Source: Botryococcus braunii
Lineage: Eukaryota > Chlorophyta > Trebouxiophyceae
Length of the DNA stretch: 47,500 nucleotides
Direction: 5' to 3'
Assembly (NCBI GenBank): GCA_002005505.1
Contig: KV908529.1
Coordinates: 152,315 to 199,814 of the forward strand
A model generated the notes under the pieces. The model saw nothing but the letters and a program-made list of their open reading frames with translations, did not search any database and had not been told where the DNA came from. Numbering within the stretch: the first letter of the stretch is position 1; each line of letters begins with the position of its first letter. Both the position numbers and the translations under genes were made by a program. Below are positions 1 to 10,978 of this stretch, piece by piece.

Positions 1-1145
1 TATTATTTTCTTTTCTTTCGTGTTGTGTCATGCGTTCGTGGGTTTTGACAAATAACAGTCTTCTTTGTCGCACCAAATACCCGATCTCGATTCCGGGTTT
101 TGAGCTTGGTCTAGTTAGTGGTTTAGGAAACCTAATCTGCAAAAGGCAGCCTATTGGCAAATTTCCTCCTAACTTCCCGGGCATTTTTGTTTGTGCATTC
201 CATGTTTTCAACTTCCAGTGGAGTTGCCTCTGGCATTATGACAATAGCTAAACATGGGATATAAGTATTATTAGAGATCAAAACTGTACGCAGGACTTCG
301 TACCTCTATAGAGCTGATAGCTGGAGCAGGTCAAGGAAGGCACCAAGATTGCTTATTGAGGACACTGTGACGCGTTTGACGGCCACCTAGGAGGGTCACA
401 CTTGGGGAGCAAGACCATTTCCCTTTAGAATGTTCCTCCAGAAAGGGGTTTGAGGATTAGGGTTTAGTCTTTAGGAAATTGGTTCATGCCCTCGATGCGC
501 GTGGCTGAGGCCATCCCAAATTTCGCCCATCTGCGCAATGCCTGCTTCGTTAAACTGATCATCAGAATTTCTGATGTTGCTCTCATGCGTTCATGTACCG
601 TCTACGTCCGCACATTCGTCCTGAAATGCCTGGGGGCAGGAGATAGTAGACCAGATGGAGATGGGTGCAGATGTAGCCTACGTGTTTGGTTTATAACACT
701 TGTGTCCATTGCGTAGGAAGTGATTATGAGCAGGAAATGATTAGGTAGGAACTGATTATGCGCAGGAATTTATTGTCCGCCCCAGTTTCGTTTTGCGCGG
801 ATGCAATTATGATCTTCTTTTCTTTCCTTTATTCCTAAAATGCATTCCTGTTTTCCTTTCTCCAGCCACGTTTCCTTTTCCGCCCCAGAATCAATTTCCA
901 GCAATTGCATTCTTTTGCTGCAGCTCTGTTTCGTCCTTGCTCCCCCAGCTTGGGTTCTTAGAGCCTCCGCTCCCGCCCCTCCTTTCTTCCCTGGGTGAAG
1001 GGGTGGGAGGATCATTGCACATAAATTCTTCAAAATAACTGAATCACTCCTCTTGACCCTCTGTGCAAACTTAGGGGTGTGTAACCATGCTCGCTGGGAA
1101 AGGGTGGGGGTGTATGCTGATTGTCCTCTCGGACTAGCTACTGAT
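1..1145. other. No gene recognised
   Basis: AT-leaning sequence with only short, unconvincing open frames. I see no family motif, tandem repeat or inverted repeat of note. Confidence 0.5.
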
Positions 1146-1156
1146 CTTGCCCTTGG

Positions 1157-1250
1157 CGAAAAAAAGAGAGGATGGCCTTGGCAAAAAAAAGATAGGATGG
1201 CCTTGGCAAAAAAAAGAGAGGATGGCCTTTGCAAAAAAAGAGAGGATGGG
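1157..1250 (+). repeat. Short A-rich tandem repeat
   Basis: About three and a half imperfect copies of a 28-29 bp unit of the form GGATGGCCTTGGC followed by a run of A and GAGA. Open frames across it on both strands are repetitive (KKREDG-type or FFAKAILS-type) and are not taken as coding. Confidence 0.8.
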
Positions 1251-1478
1251 AAAAGTGTTGTGTTTCGCCAGGGGTCCATCCCAAAGCCTTGTGTGTTTGG
1301 GCACAGGTGGTTCGAGCTCTGGCGATGCACTTAATCTAGTGCCGCGGGTGGGACCCGGGGGAGCAGGCAGAGGCATGCAAGAAATTCACGGTGTCCCTGG
1401 TGCTTGATATGGCAGCCGAAGGGTGAGTCTGTGGCGGGGTGTTCATGTATGCGTGTGCGTGTGTGCATGCGTGGGTGC

Positions 1479-1625
<147 letters not shown>

Positions 1626-1828
1626 TGTCTGTCCATGTTTGTGTGTGAATTGTCCCCGGTCCCCGGAGGAAGCAGTGGATTCTAACAAGGAATGTATTAG
1701 GCGCGATGCATGTGGTGCAAGTCGGCCGGATTGTGTAGACGGGGGTAAAAACTACCCTTGAGATGGAGTGTGTGAAAGACATTTATGAGAAACTGCCTTG
1801 TGATGCATGTTTGCAGAACATCAGTTCC

Positions 1829-1877
1829 GGACTGGGTCATCTTTCCATAATTTGAAGTAGCATTGATGGTGTGGTGG
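1829..1877 (+). repeat. Microsatellite-associated repeat, copy a
   Basis: Contains GACTGGGTCATCTTTCC followed by TTTGAAGTAGCATTGATGG. Four other copies of this core occur in the window, all touching simple repeats. This copy runs straight into the hexanucleotide tract at 1879. Confidence 0.75.
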
Positions 1878-1878
1878 T

Positions 1879-2056
1879 AGCAGTAATAGTAATAGTAATA
1901 GTAATAGTAATAGTAATAGTAATAGTAATAGTAATAGTAATAGTAATAGTAATAGTAATAGTAATAGTAATAGTAATAGTAATAGTAATAGTAATAGTAA
2001 TAGTAATAGCAATCGCAATAGTAATAGTAATCGCAATAGTAATAGTAATAGTAATT
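1879..2056. repeat. (AATAGT)n hexanucleotide microsatellite
   Basis: About 29 copies of AATAGT, nearly perfect, with a few AATCGC variants near the right end. The poly-Tyr, poly-Leu and (VI)n frames over it are artefacts. Confidence 0.97.
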
Positions 2057-2063
2057 TTTTGAT

Positions 2064-2090
2064 AAATTGAAGTAGCGTTGATGGTGTGGT
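2064..2090 (+). repeat. Microsatellite-associated repeat, copy b
   Basis: Core TTGAAGTAGCGTTGATGGTG directly after the AATAGT tract, continuing into the longer dispersed repeat at 2071-2400. Confidence 0.75.
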
Positions 2091-2400
2091 GGTACCAGGT
2101 GGGAAAAGTCAGGCTTGGGCCAGTGCTTCCACCAGGACTTCTGCAAGTGCTTCATCCAGGGGCCGCAGCACACGGGGAAGTGAAACAGTAGAAGGCATCT
2201 GCCCACCTCTTTTCGATCTCAGAGTAATGATGTGCCCGTCCTACTTTCTTCAGGCAGGATCTTGAGGGTCTTGAGATCGCTTCCATGTCTATCCGATGCT
2301 GATACTGTGAGATGTTTGAGACACCAAATATAATCACTCACAACTGATCTTTGCAACTGGCATAAACAGAAGATGAGCCCCCGCAGAGCTTCTAAGGGGC
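2071..2400 (+). repeat. Dispersed repeat, copy 1 (two modules)
   Basis: The first module (2071-2185) has GGTACCAGGTGGGAAAAGTC and CAGTGCTTC. The second (2257-2400) has GATCGCTTCCATGTCTATCC and GACACCAAATATAATCAC. Both recur at 3871-4036 and 4207-4316, but in swapped order with an AC tract between them. No terminal repeats or coding potential are visible. Confidence 0.8.
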
Positions 2401-2402
2401 GG

Positions 2403-2623
2403 TTACTATTACTATTACTGTGACTATTACTATTACTGTGACTATTACTATTACTATTACTATTAGTATTTCTATTACAATTACTATTGCTATTGCTATT
2501 GCTATTGCTATTGCTATTGCTATTGCTGTTGCTGTTGCTGTTGCTGTTGCTATTGCTATTGCTATTGCTATTGCTATTGCTATTGCTATTGATATTGCTA
2601 TTGCTATTACTATTACTATTACT
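2403..2623. repeat. (ATTACT/ATTGCT)n hexanucleotide microsatellite
   Basis: About 36 hexanucleotide units that shift from ATTACT/GTGACT to ATTGCT and GTTGCT variants. This is the reverse-complement type of the tract at 1879-2056. Confidence 0.95.
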
Positions 2624-2677
2624 GGTACCACCACATCATCATTGCTACTTCAAGTTATGGAAAGATGACCCAGTCCC
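2622..2677 (-). repeat. Microsatellite-associated repeat, copy c
   Basis: Inverted copy of the core: CATTGCTACTTCAAGTTATGG then GATGACCCAGTCC. It sits between the hexanucleotide tract on its left and a GT tract on its right. Confidence 0.75.
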
Positions 2678-2696
2678 CTTCGCGCACTCGCTCGTG

Positions 2697-2739
2697 TGTT
2701 TGTGTGTATGTGTGTGTGTGTGTGTGTGGGGGGGGGGGT
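2697..2739. repeat. (GT)n microsatellite with poly-G end
   Basis: Short GT tract that ends in a run of about ten G. Confidence 0.9.
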
Positions 2740-3600
2740 GCTAGCGCGGGTGCATATATGGCTTGTACACACTACAAGTTCCCAATTTCTGCCCCAGGGG
2801 CCGGGGGGGAGGGGGGAGACTGGGTGCAACACAATATCTTTTGAACGGGACGTGGGTGAGCGATGTGGACGAGGTAGGGAGGGACGATACGGTCACAATC
2901 AATGGTGGGTTTGACAAGACCAGGAATAAAGCATAATCCAGCTGGTTACTGGATCATGGCAGTCTAAAGAAAAAGGAGGAAAGAGGCCACGCTGGAAGTC
3001 GGAGACATTTTTGCATGAAACAGAGCCTTCAATGGTCGCGGCGGCGGAAGAGAAGAAAGTGTAGTTCTTTTCTGCCCGTCTGCGATCAATGCAAACGCCC
3101 ATGCAGCACTTCGTTATAAAGCGTGAAGTGGAGGTGCTTGGCCTGCTGAAACTCTTTGGAGGTAACAGCGCTCCAGGCACTGCTGTCAACAGGAGGCGTG
3201 ACGACAAAGCAGTACCCAACAGGTTGCTTGATACTAAAACCGATGGGGCTAAAAGTGAAAAGCCATACTGCCTTTATGAAAATTGGGGACAGAGCACGCC
3301 TACAAGGGGAGAGTGCATATGCCTCTATCAAAGGGAGGAAGAGCGCGCATGGAAAAACCGCACATAAAGGCCGACCCATGGTGCCAGGGTGGCCCCCGTG
3401 GGGCCCGGGGGGGGGGGGGGAAGGGGGGCAGTTGCACGTACAAGCGAGGATGACAGTACCATGGACCACACCATGGTGCAATGATGACAAAAAGACATGC
3501 CCATTGATCAACAGCACATGTGCATTTAACATAATCCGAGGCGCCATGACCTCACAGAAGGCTAATAATTTGGAACCAAGGTTGTCCGAAAACCAACATG
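2740..3600. other. No gene recognised
   Basis: Overlapping short open frames on both strands have no recognisable domain. A poly-G run lies near 3410-3420. Confidence 0.45.
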
Positions 3601-3608
3601 GCTTGATG

Positions 3609-3741
3609 TGTAACACCAGCGGAAGTCAATTAAACAATTGATTAATCAACAAGCAACCCAAGTCACTCTCCTAATGATATTATGATAGGTTCGGCAAGGT
3701 TTTATTAATCAATTGTTTTATTGACTTCCGCTGGTGTTACA
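3609..3741. mobile_element. 133-bp MITE
   Basis: Non-autonomous DNA transposon. The terminal inverted repeats are about 37 bp, begin TGTAACACCAGCGGAAGTCA, and occupy 3609-3645 and 3705-3741. The element is flanked by a perfect 5-bp duplication TGATG at 3604-3608 and 3742-3746. It has no coding capacity. The superfamily is not assigned. Confidence 0.88.
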
Positions 3742-3870
3742 TGATGAAAGACGGTCTGCATTAAGCTATGTGTGATCATTGGATCTCCTTTTATGACACG
3801 GACTGAAAGGTTAAGTTGGTCATCCGACCAAAGTTAAAATGCAACGGAGTCCCCTGTGACCTTCAGTCGG

Positions 3871-4036
3871 GATCTTGAAGGCCTTAAGATCGCTTCCATG
3901 TCTATCCGATGTTGGTATTGCGAGATGCTTGAGACACCAAATATAATCACTTCACATCACTCACTCCTCTCATTCTTCACTTCCCATTGATCTTTGCAAC
4001 TGGCATAAATAGAAGATGCCCTCTGCAGAGCCTCTA
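3871..4036 (+). repeat. Dispersed repeat, copy 2, module 2
   Basis: Matches 2257-2400 (GATCGCTTCCATGTCTATCC, GACACCAAATATAATCAC) with an extra stretch of about 30 bp after TAATCAC. Module 1 lies on the far side of the AC tract. Confidence 0.8.
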
Positions 4037-4052
4037 ATGGGTGTGTATCATC

Positions 4053-4080
4053 ACTCACACACACACACACACACACGCAC

Positions 4081-4168
<88 letters not shown>

Positions 4169-4176
4169 GCTCGCTC
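4053..4176. repeat. (AC)n microsatellite
   Basis: Over 120 bp of AC with a few GC interruptions and a short GCGC end. Confidence 0.97.
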
Positions 4177-4186
4177 GCGCGCGCGG

Positions 4187-4316
4187 TAATTTTTCCATAA
4201 CTTGAAGTAGCGTTGATGGTGTGGCGGTACCAGGTGGGGAAAGTCAGGGGTCGGCCAGTGCTTCAACCAGGACTTCACCACGTGCTTCATCCAAAGGCCG
4301 CAAGGAATGGGGAAGT
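4187..4316 (+). repeat. Microsatellite-associated repeat, copy d, plus dispersed repeat module 1
   Basis: The core TTGAAGTAGCGTTGATGGTG follows the AC tract and continues into module 1 (GGTACCAGGTGGGGAAAGTC). It matches 2071-2185. Confidence 0.78.
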
Positions 4317-4358
4317 GAAGGTATCCGCCCCCCCCCCCTCTCTTATCGATCCAGGATA

Positions 4359-4359
4359 A

Positions 4360-4441
<82 letters not shown>
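4359..4441. repeat. (GAT)n microsatellite
   Basis: About 28 perfect GAT triplets. The poly-Asp and poly-His frames are artefacts. Confidence 0.97.
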
Positions 4442-4442
<1 letters not shown>

Positions 4443-4641
4443 CACTGGGAGAACAAGTTGTTCTCACTTTGATCCCATTATTTGCATTTGGACCCACATC
4501 GATCCCCCCAAGTGCTAAAGTTCCCGGGATCAATCTGGATAGCAGGCGATCATAATGGGATCAAGCTGGGATCAATCTGGGATATCAGTTGTGGGAACAA
4601 AATGGGACTAAAATGTCCACTTGTTGTTGTTTCGTGATAGC

Positions 4642-5335
4642 GCTGGCGGTTGGGCGCCAGCTGACGACGCGCCTCCCTTGTGGCGGGTAGTCTTCACTCT
4701 CTAGGGCTAGGGGTGGCGGGGTTTTTGTGGGGCTTTTGGGGTTTGATTTCCTCTTTGTTGTAAAAGTGTCCACTTTGAACAGTTTTGGGATCGACGTGGG
4801 ACTGTTTTCCTTGATCCGACTTTGATCCCACGAAATTTGCGGGGATCAAAGTGGGATATAAGTGGGATCAAAGTGGGAACTGTTTTCTTGATTTTAAGTT
4901 GATCCCACAAGTTTGCGGGGATCAAAGTGGGATACAGGTGGTATCAAACTGGGATTCATTTGGATGCTACCACAAAGCTCATTTCTCCTGGTGGGATCAA
5001 TTGGTAATGAGCTTGGGATGGACATGGGAAGTCCCAGAGAGATCCCAGGCTGATGCAATGCAATCATACGATGGGATTGATGTGTGACTCGCCAGTCTAA
5101 TGTAGTAGCCTTGGAAGAATGAAATTGTTCCCACATAGTTCCAAATCTGGTCCCTATGTCCTACTTCGATCCCAGCAAGTTCCCTGGCAGCTGTCGGGAT
5201 ATCCCACATCGTTTTACAATAAGAGGAAATCAAACCCCAAAAGACCACAAAAACCCCCCCCGCCTCTAGCCCTAGAAAGTGAAGACTACCCGCCGCAAGG
5301 GAGGCGCGTCGCCAGCTGCGGCCCAACCGCCCACG
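4642..5335. mobile_element. Inverted-repeat element with GATCCCA-rich core
   Basis: Two arms of about 125 bp (4642-4767 and 5211-5335) are inverted copies sharing GACGCGCCTCCCTTG, GGGTAGTCTTCACT and GGGGTTTGATTTCCTC. The 440-bp core and both flanks (from about 4450 to 5410) are full of TGGGATC/GATCCCA words. No transposase or clear target duplication was seen. It is probably a decayed non-autonomous transposon. Confidence 0.65.
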
Positions 5336-5451
5336 CTACATCGTTTCCAATTGGTGGTGGGACTCTGCGGTGGAATCCCAGTTCGATCCCACCTCTTCCC
5401 AACAATCTCACATTGTTCACAGATTGATCACCCACCTTATGACAAGGAAAG

Positions 5452-5550
5452 TACCAAAGGATGGATGTCTGGCACCTCAGATTGTTTTGGCCAGGGTTCA
5501 CAACCAAAGGATGGATGTCGGGCACCTCAGACTGTTTTGGCCAGGGTTGA
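5452..5550 (+). repeat. 50-bp tandem duplication
   Basis: Two copies of a 50-bp unit containing AAAGGATGGATGTC and GCACCTCAGA, ending TTTTGGCCAGGGTT. Confidence 0.85.
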
Positions 5551-5602
5551 TAACCATCTGTAAGTGAGAATATTGCATATTCAATTGTTTTCCAAACCCC
5601 CC

Positions 5603-5604
<2 letters not shown>

Positions 5605-5670
<66 letters not shown>
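5605..5670. repeat. (AC)n microsatellite
   Basis: Perfect AC dinucleotide tract. Confidence 0.97.
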
Positions 5671-5689
5671 TAGGTCAACCCCAAGAGTT

Positions 5690-6400
5690 TGAGAGGGGGG
5701 TGGAGGCAGCGGGATCAGCTGTAAAGACAACCGTGCTTACAATGTACTGCTAATGTTGCTGCTACTACTACTATCACCACCACCTCCACCGCCGCCTACT
5801 ACTACTTCCACCACCACTGCTACCAATGCTATTGCTGCTGCTGCCGTTATACCTATTCACAAAAGTTCTGGTAATGTTCTAAGTTTACAGGCCGAGTCCA
5901 CACCTGCACCGTGGCTTTAAGCTAATATGTCTGTTTTTATGCTAATGCCCGAAAAGTGTTTATGTGGCCACATATGGCAGAGACAGGGCCAGGGCCAACC
6001 TTGCCATTACACATCCAGCGTTTTCTAGGAGCCTATACAGCTGGAAATGACCCTCCCTGCAAAAAGCTGCGCGAAATGCGCGCTAAGTAGAATAGGCTGC
6101 ATTCAATGATAAGTGCTGCGCTGCGCTGACATATAAAAATGTTGGTCATTCAACTCTGGTGGCTGTCTGAGGGTCTACGCTCATATATGATTGCTCATTG
6201 CAATTTATTCAAACATCGCATAACTGTCAACACTGCCTTCACCTTGTTCAATGTACCGTCAGCATGTGCTACATGCGAGGCTTCATGTACAACAAGTACA
6301 GCATGTCTGAGGCACGTAGAGTTTGTGAGTACTTCTACTGGACTTCAAGCCCTAGACAGGTTGCTATACGGCACAAAGCAAATATGATCACCCCCTTAGG
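5690..6400. other. No gene recognised
   Basis: Short trinucleotide-like CTA/CCA stretches at 5750-5830 and one 82-codon plus-strand frame (6139-6387) with no recognisable motif. The latter is probably the antisense of the decayed gene to its right. Confidence 0.45.
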
Positions 6401-7540
6401 GCTTGGCTGAAATAAATTTACCCAGCATGTCATTGAACATGACAGCATAGTGCTCGTACCGCACATCAGTCCTCAAGTGCGCTCTCCACAGCCTGCCTAA
6501 TGATGTGGGCACTAACCCGACTCTGATCATACGACCTATCGCCACCCTCAACGGCTGTACCTCATCAAGATGTCCCTCCTAGCCAGCACACTGGGCTGGG
6601 CTGACTTTCCGGATGAACCTTACTGATGCCACGTAATCTGCTTGAACGTCACCAGCCTCCATGTAACTCACACGAACTTGGAAGGACTCCTGCGTCCTTG
6701 TTAGTAATAATTCATGGAATGGATAATCTCATCGCTCTCACCTGCATCTGCATGGCGATATAACAAGTCGCTGTGCATGAACAAGTCTTCTGACAAGCCA
6801 GCTGGTACAAGAACTTCAGGAAAGTCCTTCCACAACTTTTGCAACCGTGCACCACCAAAATCTGCTTTTGGGTCAGCGCCCGTCCAGTACCCAGCAGTTG
6901 ACACCCCATGCAATCCCCCTCATCCACATTCGCAGCCACCATCGTTTGGGCGGTAGTTTCATGGACTCGTCAAATGAGGACACCCCACGGCTTGTTTTCA
7001 AATTGGTCAGTGCTTCTTCTAGCAAGAGGTGATGTGCCAATGTGATTTCTGGGAATATCCCCCCGGCATCAAGGATACTATTGCATTTTTGCGCACAGAA
7101 CTCAAACCAGTACTCATGTCCAAAAGCAGCCTTTCCTCGAGCTATTTCTTGATCTTCTAACCCACATATCAACATGTGGAGGTTGTAAGTGCAGAGCTTT
7201 GGCCCAAAATGCACCTTTGCGAGGCGAGCAACCTCCTTTAACATGTAGTAGGAATATCATCGTGGTCCTTGTGCAGAAAACTTTTCAGGTAAGACACTAT
7301 CCGCGTCTTAGGTTGTCCCACACAGCCTCGAGTACTTGTACCAGCAGGGTCCTCCCACCCTCTGGTCACAAAAGATAAACACTCCGGATTTCTAGCAAGT
7401 GCAACCATGCTTCCATCACCCAGGTCCCCATGTTCTTGCTAATGCACGTGTACGACCTGCCGAAATTCAGCGTATTCAGAATATCCCGTGCTCGCATTTC
7501 GATGATCTTCCTTGCACGCTTTGTGAGACGGAGGATCTGA
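6400..7540 (-). pseudogene. Decayed transposase-like gene, minus strand
   Basis: Several minus-strand frames read in order from right to left. They pass through SYTCISKNMGTWVMEAWLHL (about 7440), FLHKDHDDIP (about 7270), KLCTYNLHMLICGLEDQEIA (about 7180), a stretch with GHEYWFEF, and finally VSYMEAGDVQADYVASVRF (about 6650). The sequence resembles large hypothetical proteins carried by DNA transposons, where a conserved NLH...LEDQE block precedes a C-terminal domain. That resemblance is from memory of the style of such proteins, not from a match. There are at least four frame changes or stops, and no terminal repeats were found. The plus-strand frames here (6714-6956, 6847-7032) are shadows. 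Confidence 0.4.
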
Positions 7541-9010
7541 TCAAATCTTTCTCCAACTCTTTCTCTGTGGTGAAAAAGTTTCTCTCGGCTTCGTTCAGGT
7601 TTGTACTGCAATAGGCTACCGGCCTATCATCTTGTAGGAAGATTGCTCCTACCCCTACATCACTGGCATCAGAAATAGTTCGAAAGGCTTGGCCATGTCG
7701 GGCAACACTAAAACGGGTGAGTAGGTTAGTGCGTCTTTAATCCTCTAAAATGCATGTTGTTCCACCTCCCCACATACCCAAGGTCGTTTAGTACTTGTCA
7801 ATGATGTTAAAGGTGCTGCCATTAAACTATAACGAGCGATAAACTTGCGCTAAGCCGAGAAACTTCCTTACTTGATGTACACTAGTAGGCGTGGGCCAAT
7901 TATTAATGACCTCGATCTTATCGGGGTCAGGTTTAAGCCCATTCTTCCTCACCAAATATCCCAAGTATTTGAGTTCATGTGTTGAGAAATTGCATTTTGA
8001 CAATTTTGCATACAAGTGATGCTCCCTAAAGCGTTCCAACACCCGCGTAATTACGGTGTTGCATATGTTCACCTTCAGTTTTAGTGTAAAGTCATCAAGG
8101 TATATAACGACAAACCCTTCTGGCAGAATGTCATGAAAAATGGTGTTCATTAACCTCTGAAACCTTACAAGGGTGTTGTAAGCCCAAAGGGTAAAAGTAA
8201 GAATTTAAAAGAACAAAAAGGAGTCCGGAACGCTGTTTCTTGTATGTAGGAATCCAAAAGCCGAACTAGGTGATACCCAGATAGAAGATCAAAAGTAGAA
8301 AAATGGTTGGTGCCTTGTAACCTGTCAAGTAAGTCATCAATTCGAGGTAAGGGATATTTGTCTTTGACAGTCAAGTTATTTATGGCCCTGTAATCTACGA
8401 CCATCCTAAATGTACTTTCTTTCTTTCGCACCAATTGGATGGGACTGCCATAAGGTGAAACACTTAACATAATCAACCCGTGGTGAAGCAATTTTTCCTC
8501 CTGCGTTTTACATTCTTCTGATTCAAGATGAGAAAGACGGTGCGTTGGTCTACATGGGGGTCTGTGTCCCGGGTCCGTTGGGATAGTGTGCGAGACTTGC
8601 CGCACGGGCGGCAAGCTTGGGAATTTAGTGGGAAACCTATCCACATTGGGTTTGTAAATATGTTAAAGCATCGGGTTTTTCCAGCAACTTTATGACACGT
8701 CCGGAGTTTTCATTAAATTGGCCTGCGGCACCCAACAAGTCCTCTCCTAAGGGGTTAGCTGAAGCCATTGCATGGACGTCCATTTTCTGCAGCTGCGCAG
8801 CTGCAGAAAATATCTTTTGCACCTGTGGGGTCATTTCATCCAACGTAACAATAAGAGACGAGACGAGTAAAATTTGGGGAATGTTGGTAAGCCAACTAAT
8901 ATCTTCCCCGTCCCCTTCCTCCTCCTCCTCTTCTTCTGCCCCCGCCTCTGCCCCAGCTCTATCCTCTGCCCTTGCCTTGCCCATACCCATGCACCATTCC
9001 TGCCCCTACT
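7540..9010 (-). pseudogene. Ty3/gypsy pol remnant (RT, RNase H)
   Basis: Reverse transcriptase and RNase H of a Ty3/gypsy retrotransposon on the minus strand. From right to left: an acidic segment with an EEEEEEE run (8637-8990), the pre-RT linker, RT with FRMVVDYRAINNLTVKDKYP and LPRIDDLLDRL (8165-8644), then VVIYLDDF, the catalytic YLDD motif (8100 region). The thumb follows (YLGYLVRKNGLKPDPDKIE, 7827-8150), then an RNase H start with ISDASDVGVGAIFLQDDRPV and VAYCSTNLNEAERNF (about 7570-7690). A frame change at about 8155 splits the RT, and RNase H contains further breaks. Integrase is missing on the left, and the right end stops just before the foldback at 9056. Confidence 0.85.
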
Positions 9011-9055
9011 GACGGAGCCTGTGGGGTAGGTAGGCCATAAGTGGCCTCCCTGCCC

Positions 9056-10978
9056 TGTGACGATACAGCATGTGCCTATTATACTAAGAAGTCATTATGG
9101 ATTTCGAACGAAATATGTCCTTTCCGGGTGCCCTGGGCACCGGGAAGATTGCGCCCTCGAGTCGGGACCTTCGCGGCTCGGGAGGATCATGTATTGCTTG
9201 CATTTGAAAAACTTGTGCCCCTTCTACTCCCAGCCCTGCTCACGTGATGGTCTGCAGTGGAAGTAGAGGGATAATCTGCTCTTACACGTTGTAGGCCCAT
9301 TTGAAGGCAAATTTTATGTGGAGTTTATGTTTAGCTCTCGGACGCTTCAAGAGTAATGGTGGTAGATTCCAGAGCAATAATGACGTGTTAACTTTCAGAT
9401 TCTGATCAGTCCTGAACTTCATGCTTAGAATCTGCTCGTTTGAACCAGAACAATCTAGATTCTTTCCACGTGTAAAGTGATCATGCTTCGTGGGTACGTG
9501 GCAATTTGGAATCAGTTGTTTTCTGGACACTAGCTAGAGGGACCTATATATATATAGAGGGACCTGATCATTATGGACTCTTCGTTCCAGCGGGGTCCGG
9601 AAAAGGTCCAGAACACCCGCGTGAGTTCGGGGAAGAGTATCTAATGGCGACTACCCGTCCTTTCAAATTATGTTGTGCAAGGAGCTAGGTGAAGGAAAAG
9701 AACCACTGTCCGTCCTACCCTTTCGTAACGCACAAAATTGACCCAAATATCAGTCCAGCATCGTCCGTGAGCTTGCGTAAATGTACATGTCTGTTTGCCC
9801 TTGATTGTCATATTCGTAACTCGATCTCTCCTACCCGATCGTTGTAATTTGAGTAATTGTGAAACAACAGTATTAATTGTGAGATTATAAGTGTTGTCTT
9901 GTTATAGTCTACCCAAAACTTCTATAGTATTCGAAAGATATCACTCCACGAGTTCGAACTTAAGCCTTGATCCGAGATCCAGCCGTACCTATATTATAGA
10001 GATATAATAATTTGACCCGGTTGACATCGGAGGACGTGACATCGGGTCAAATTATTAGTATCTCTATGATATAGGTACAGCGGGATCTCGGATCAAGGCT
10101 TAAGTTCGAACTCGTGGAGTGATCTCTTTCGAATACTATCAAAGCTTTGGGTAGACTATAACAAGACAACACTTATAATCTCACACTTAATACTGATGTT
10201 TCACAATTACTCAAATAACGACGATCGGGTAGGAGAAATCAAGTTACTAATATGACAATCAAGGGCAAACAGACATGCACATTAACGCACGCTCACGGAC
10301 GAGGCTAGCCTGGATATTTGGGTCAAACTCGTGCGTTACAAAAAGGACGGATAGTGGTTCTTTTCCCTCACCTCGCTCCTAGCACAGCGAGATTTGAAAG
10401 GCCGGCTGGTCTCCTTTAAATACTTTTCCCCGAACTCACGCGGGTGTTCTGGACCTTTCAGGACCCCTCTGGAACGAAGAGTCCAGAATGATCAAGTCCC
10501 TTTAGTGTCCAGAAAACAGCTGATTCTAAAATGCCATGTACCCACACAGCAGGATCACTTGACACGGAAAGAATCTAGATTATCTTGGTTCAAACCAGCA
10601 GATTCTAGGCATGAAGTTCAGGACTAATCACAATCTAAAAGTTAGCACGTCACTATTGCTCTGGAATCTACCACCATTACTCCTGAAGCTAAACAGAAAC
10701 TGCACATAAAATTTGGCTTCAAATGGGCCTACAACGTGTAAGAGCAAATTATCCCTCTACTCCCACTGCAGACCATCGCGTGAGCAGGGCTGGGAGTAGA
10801 AGGGGCACAAGTCCTGAAGGTTTTCACACCAAAGCAGTGCAGGATCCTCTCGAGCCGCGCAGGTCCCGACTCGAGGGCGCAGTCTTCCCGGTCCCCAGGG
10901 CACCCGGAAAGGACATACTTTGTTCGAAATCGATAATGACGACTAATTAGTATAATAGGTACCTGCTATATCGTCACA
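9056..10978. mobile_element. 1.9-kb foldback (palindromic) element
   Basis: Nearly the whole interval is one long inverted repeat. The left arm 9056 to about 10018 pairs with about 10043-10978, leaving a 24-nt loop. Both ends read TGTGACGATA inward. Examples of paired segments are CTCGAGTCGGGACCT near 9160 and AGGTCCCGACTCGAG near 10860, and TTGACCCG at 10011 with CGGGTCAA at 10043. The arms carry many small mismatches and a few indels, so this is not an assembly mirror of one sequence. No transposase ORF is visible, so the element is non-autonomous. No convincing target duplication was found. Confidence 0.85.

Noticed and set aside
770..1330. 186-codon minus-strand ORF
   Set aside because: Crosses the A-rich tandem repeat, low-complexity composition, no motif.
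4221..4533. Poly-Asp and poly-His ORFs at the GAT tract
   Set aside because: Artefacts of a perfect GAT trinucleotide repeat.
8787..8813. Short perfect palindrome TTTCTGCAGCTG/CAGCTGCAGAAA
   Set aside because: Lies inside the decayed gypsy coding frame (SAAAQLQK region) and has no other support as a regulatory site.
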